Part shown: piece by piece, positions 14,416 to 15,901 of the stretch
How the letters are laid out: each line of letters begins with the position of its first letter
How positions within the stretch are numbered: position 1 is the first letter of the stretch
NCBI GenBank assembly: GCA_017438085.1
Contig: JAFRWH010000072.1
Coordinates: forward strand, 1 to 15,901
Reading direction: 5' to 3'
DNA: 15,901 nucleotides
DNA from: Bacillota bacterium
GTDB taxonomy: Bacteria; Bacillota_A; Clostridia; Peptostreptococcales; Anaerovoracaceae
Translations under genes and position numbers: made by a program
The notes under the pieces: generated by a model
Told to the model about the DNA's origin: nothing
Database searches by the model: none
Seen by the model: the letters and a program-made list of their open reading frames with translations, nothing else

Positions 14416-15435
14416 CTATTTTACCGCTGTATTCAGGCTTCCGTACTGATCCGTCAGCTCATTCATGAGCATTATCAGTCTGCTGTAATACTGGGCTGCT
14501 TCGCCTTTCTTTATGCGGTAAGGCATCAGCCTCAGCCAGTGTATTATCTCGTGATAATATATGCGCCTGATGGCTGTTTCATCGAGATTCTTACGCAACC
14601 ACAGCCTGTAATTGCCATAGAGCAGAGCGTACTGGGCTGAGTAGCTGGGTCCGAATTCGATGACATTTCCGCTGCGGCGGAAGTGGAGATTGCCGCCGAG
14701 GAACTCGTAGAGCCCGTGAAGGGACTGAAGCAGCTTGCTGTAGTCCAGGTCGGGACAGCTTATGGGGCAGACAGGGTTAGGATCGATAAGATAATAGCTG
14801 CCATCACCCCTGCAGATGATGTTCTCTATGGTGAGATCGCCGTGCATAAGTGTGAATACTTCGCCGCGGAACAGCTCCTTCAGCATATCTTTTCTGAAGA
14901 ATGGCTTCAGCGCCTCCAGATTTCTGTAGCTGCGGCCATTTATGGTCAGTCTTTCCGGTGCCAGCAGATCCTTGAGGTCCCCGCATTCTTCGATCAGCTT
15001 TAGATTGTCGCAGAACTTTTCGTCAATATAGCGTTCCAGCGCATCGTCCGAAAGAGGATCCCCCTCCGGCTGATAGAGCTTCTCCCTGAGGTCCTTAAGC
15101 AGGGAGGCCATCACCGCCCAGCTTTCATCCTCGCTGCTTCTGTGTATGAATTCGAAGAAATTGATGCAGTCAGGCTCCGCAGGCATGTAATAGGAGAAGC
15201 GGTTTTCGCTCTCCTCTCTTATGACAGGCTCTGCCACAGGCAGCTTCCTTCTGCAGGACAAAAGCCAGTCGCACTGGACCCGCAGCTTCTGAGCTTCAGG
15301 CTCTTCAGCAGTCTTTTTATAGTACAGCTTCTGGTCTCTGGCGCACAGGTAGGTGCTGGCGTTGGAGCCGGAAGAAAAATCTCGAAGTATGATATCCATT
15401 TCTGAAGTCTTGAGCGGCCAGGCCGCTGGGATCAT
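14416..15435 (-). CDS. APH/choline-kinase-fold phosphotransferase
   Basis: A 339-residue cytoplasmic kinase-like protein. The catalytic signature LMHGDLTIENI places the catalytic Asp at 200 and the Mg-binding Asn at 205, and YLIDPNP supplies the second metal Asp at 218. A lysine in the N-lobe (YYKK, about 40) could contact ATP. Such HGDxxxxN...D enzymes phosphorylate aminoglycosides, choline, homoserine or sugars; the sequence does not decide which. The start ATG overlaps the stop of the upstream nucleotidyltransferase-like gene (ATGA), and GGAGGAA lies 13 nt upstream. A kinase paired with a nucleotidyltransferase suggests activation of a small alcohol or sugar for surface-glycan decoration, by analogy with LicA/LicC. 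That role is inference. Confidence 0.75.
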   Translation of the reverse strand: MIPAAWPLKTSEMDIILRDFSSGSNASTYLCARDQKLYYKKTAEEPEAQKLRVQCDWLLSCRRKLPVAEPVIREESENRFSYYMPAEPDCINFFEFIHRSSEDESWAVMASLLKDLREKLYQPEGDPLSDDALERYIDEKFCDNLKLIEECGDLKDLLAPERLTINGRSYRNLEALKPFFRKDMLKELFRGEVFTLMHGDLTIENIICRGDGSYYLIDPNPVCPISCPDLDYSKLLQSLHGLYEFLGGNLHFRRSGNVIEFGPSYSAQYALLYGNYRLWLRKNLDETAIRRIYYHEIIHWLRLMPYRIKKGEAAQYYSRLIMLMNELTDQYGSLNTAVK

Positions 15436-15901
15436 GCTAAAGCTTTAAGTTCCTCCGGAGTACCAAAGGAAGTGTGTGAATCGGTTTTCAGAACAGCTAC
15501 TCTGCAGCCGTCTTTTATCATTTCGTTGTAGACGCCGCTCATAAAATACTCGCTGTAGCTGCAGTTTTCAAGATATTTCGCGGCATATTTTTCAAAGGTC
15601 GCAGTATTTTTAAAATAATAAGCGCCGCATATGGCGTGGCTACTGATGACTTCCTTTTCGCGGGTCTCAGCAGCGAAACCGTTTTTATCGGTCCTGACGT
15701 AGCTGAACTTAGGCAGATCCGACTCGAAGCAGAGCAAAGCTCCATCCATGCTTTCCGCAGTAAAGCCGCAGGCGCTGTTTTCACCCTGCAGCCTCCAATC
15801 CCCAGACGCAAAGCGTTTCAGCTCCCGGGATTCAAAGCTGTGGTCGCAGTCGTTGAAAAGCAGCGCCGTTTCCGGGTCTATGGCATTTCCGGAGGCTGCA
15901 G
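15432..15901 (-). CDS. Nucleotidyltransferase-like protein, C-terminal part (cut by window edge)
   Basis: The reading frame is open from the window edge (first full codon at 15899) to the TGA at 15434-15432, giving about 155 C-terminal residues. Features fit a sugar- or alcohol-phosphate nucleotidyltransferase: a hydrophobic strand ending in acidic residues, ALLFNDCDHSF, where the family has a metal-binding Asp; then YVRTDKNGFAAETREKEVISSHAICGAYYFK, the usual GrVxxixEKxxxsxxxxxGxYxF pattern; and near the end SFGTPEEL, matching the GTPeel close. The N-terminal nucleotide-binding loop lies outside the window, so the identity is provisional. It overlaps the downstream phosphotransferase by 4 nt. 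An internal ATG at 15749 is not the real start, since similarity continues upstream of it. Confidence 0.6.
   Translation of the reverse strand, partial: AASGNAIDPETALLFNDCDHSFESRELKRFASGDWRLQGENSACGFTAESMDGALLCFESDLPKFSYVRTDKNGFAAETREKEVISSHAICGAYYFKNTATFEKYAAKYLENCSYSEYFMSGVYNEMIKDGCRVAVLKTDSHTSFGTPEELKALA

Noticed and set aside
15539..15811. 90-codon minus-strand open frame within the nucleotidyltransferase-like gene
   Set aside because: It overlaps in another frame the reading that shows family motifs and couples to the kinase by ATGA. It has no motifs of its own.

Overview
The window looks like chromosomal DNA of a low-to-mid-GC Gram-positive anaerobe, most likely a member of Clostridia. 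This is an inference from three things. The dprA, topA and hslV-hslU neighbourhood is typical of Firmicutes. HslV carries a short propeptide (MEKFHA) before its double Thr, as in the Bacillus ClpQ type. The window also encodes an oxygen-sensitive-type Fe-S hydroxy-amino-acid dehydratase. The species cannot be named from the sequence.

Layout, left to right. (1) 1-199: a minus-strand tRNA pair, Val(TAC) then Asp(GTC, cut by the window edge). Their strong promoter overlaps the stop codon of yigZ. (2) 196-6286: a tightly packed minus-strand housekeeping operon transcribed topA > hslV > hslU > hflX > yigZ from a clear TTGACA/TATAGT promoter. It covers DNA topology, the ClpQY (HslVU) protease, a ribosome-associated GTPase and an IMPACT-family protein. 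(3) 6354-11427: a plus-strand island pointing the opposite way. It holds two tandem paralogous MFS carriers ending in an intrinsic terminator. A promoter with a textbook FadR-type operator follows, then a GntR/FCD regulator and a fused, divergent L-serine-dehydratase-like Fe-S enzyme, with a second strong terminator. (4) 11421-14364: a minus-strand DNA-processing operon yraN > yifB(comM) > dprA, with its own promoter. (5) 14363-15901: a minus-strand pair made of a partial sugar/alcohol-phosphate nucleotidyltransferase-like gene and an APH/choline-kinase-fold phosphotransferase, translationally coupled by an ATGA overlap and ending in a terminator.

How it fits together: dprA and topA are direct neighbours in many Firmicutes. 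Here a roughly 5-kb import-and-degrade module sits between them in reverse orientation. My reading is that the MFS pair brings in a small carboxylate or hydroxy-amino acid, the Fe-S lyase removes water and ammonia from it, and the FCD regulator senses the substrate or product and represses its own promoter through the TTGT-CTG-ACAA site. The substrate is unknown, and the enzyme departs from canonical serine dehydratases at conserved positions, which makes it the most interesting object here. The two flanking operons and the tRNAs are ordinary core genome. There is no gene-free stretch longer than about 215 bases. I see no CRISPR array, insertion sequence or phage gene.
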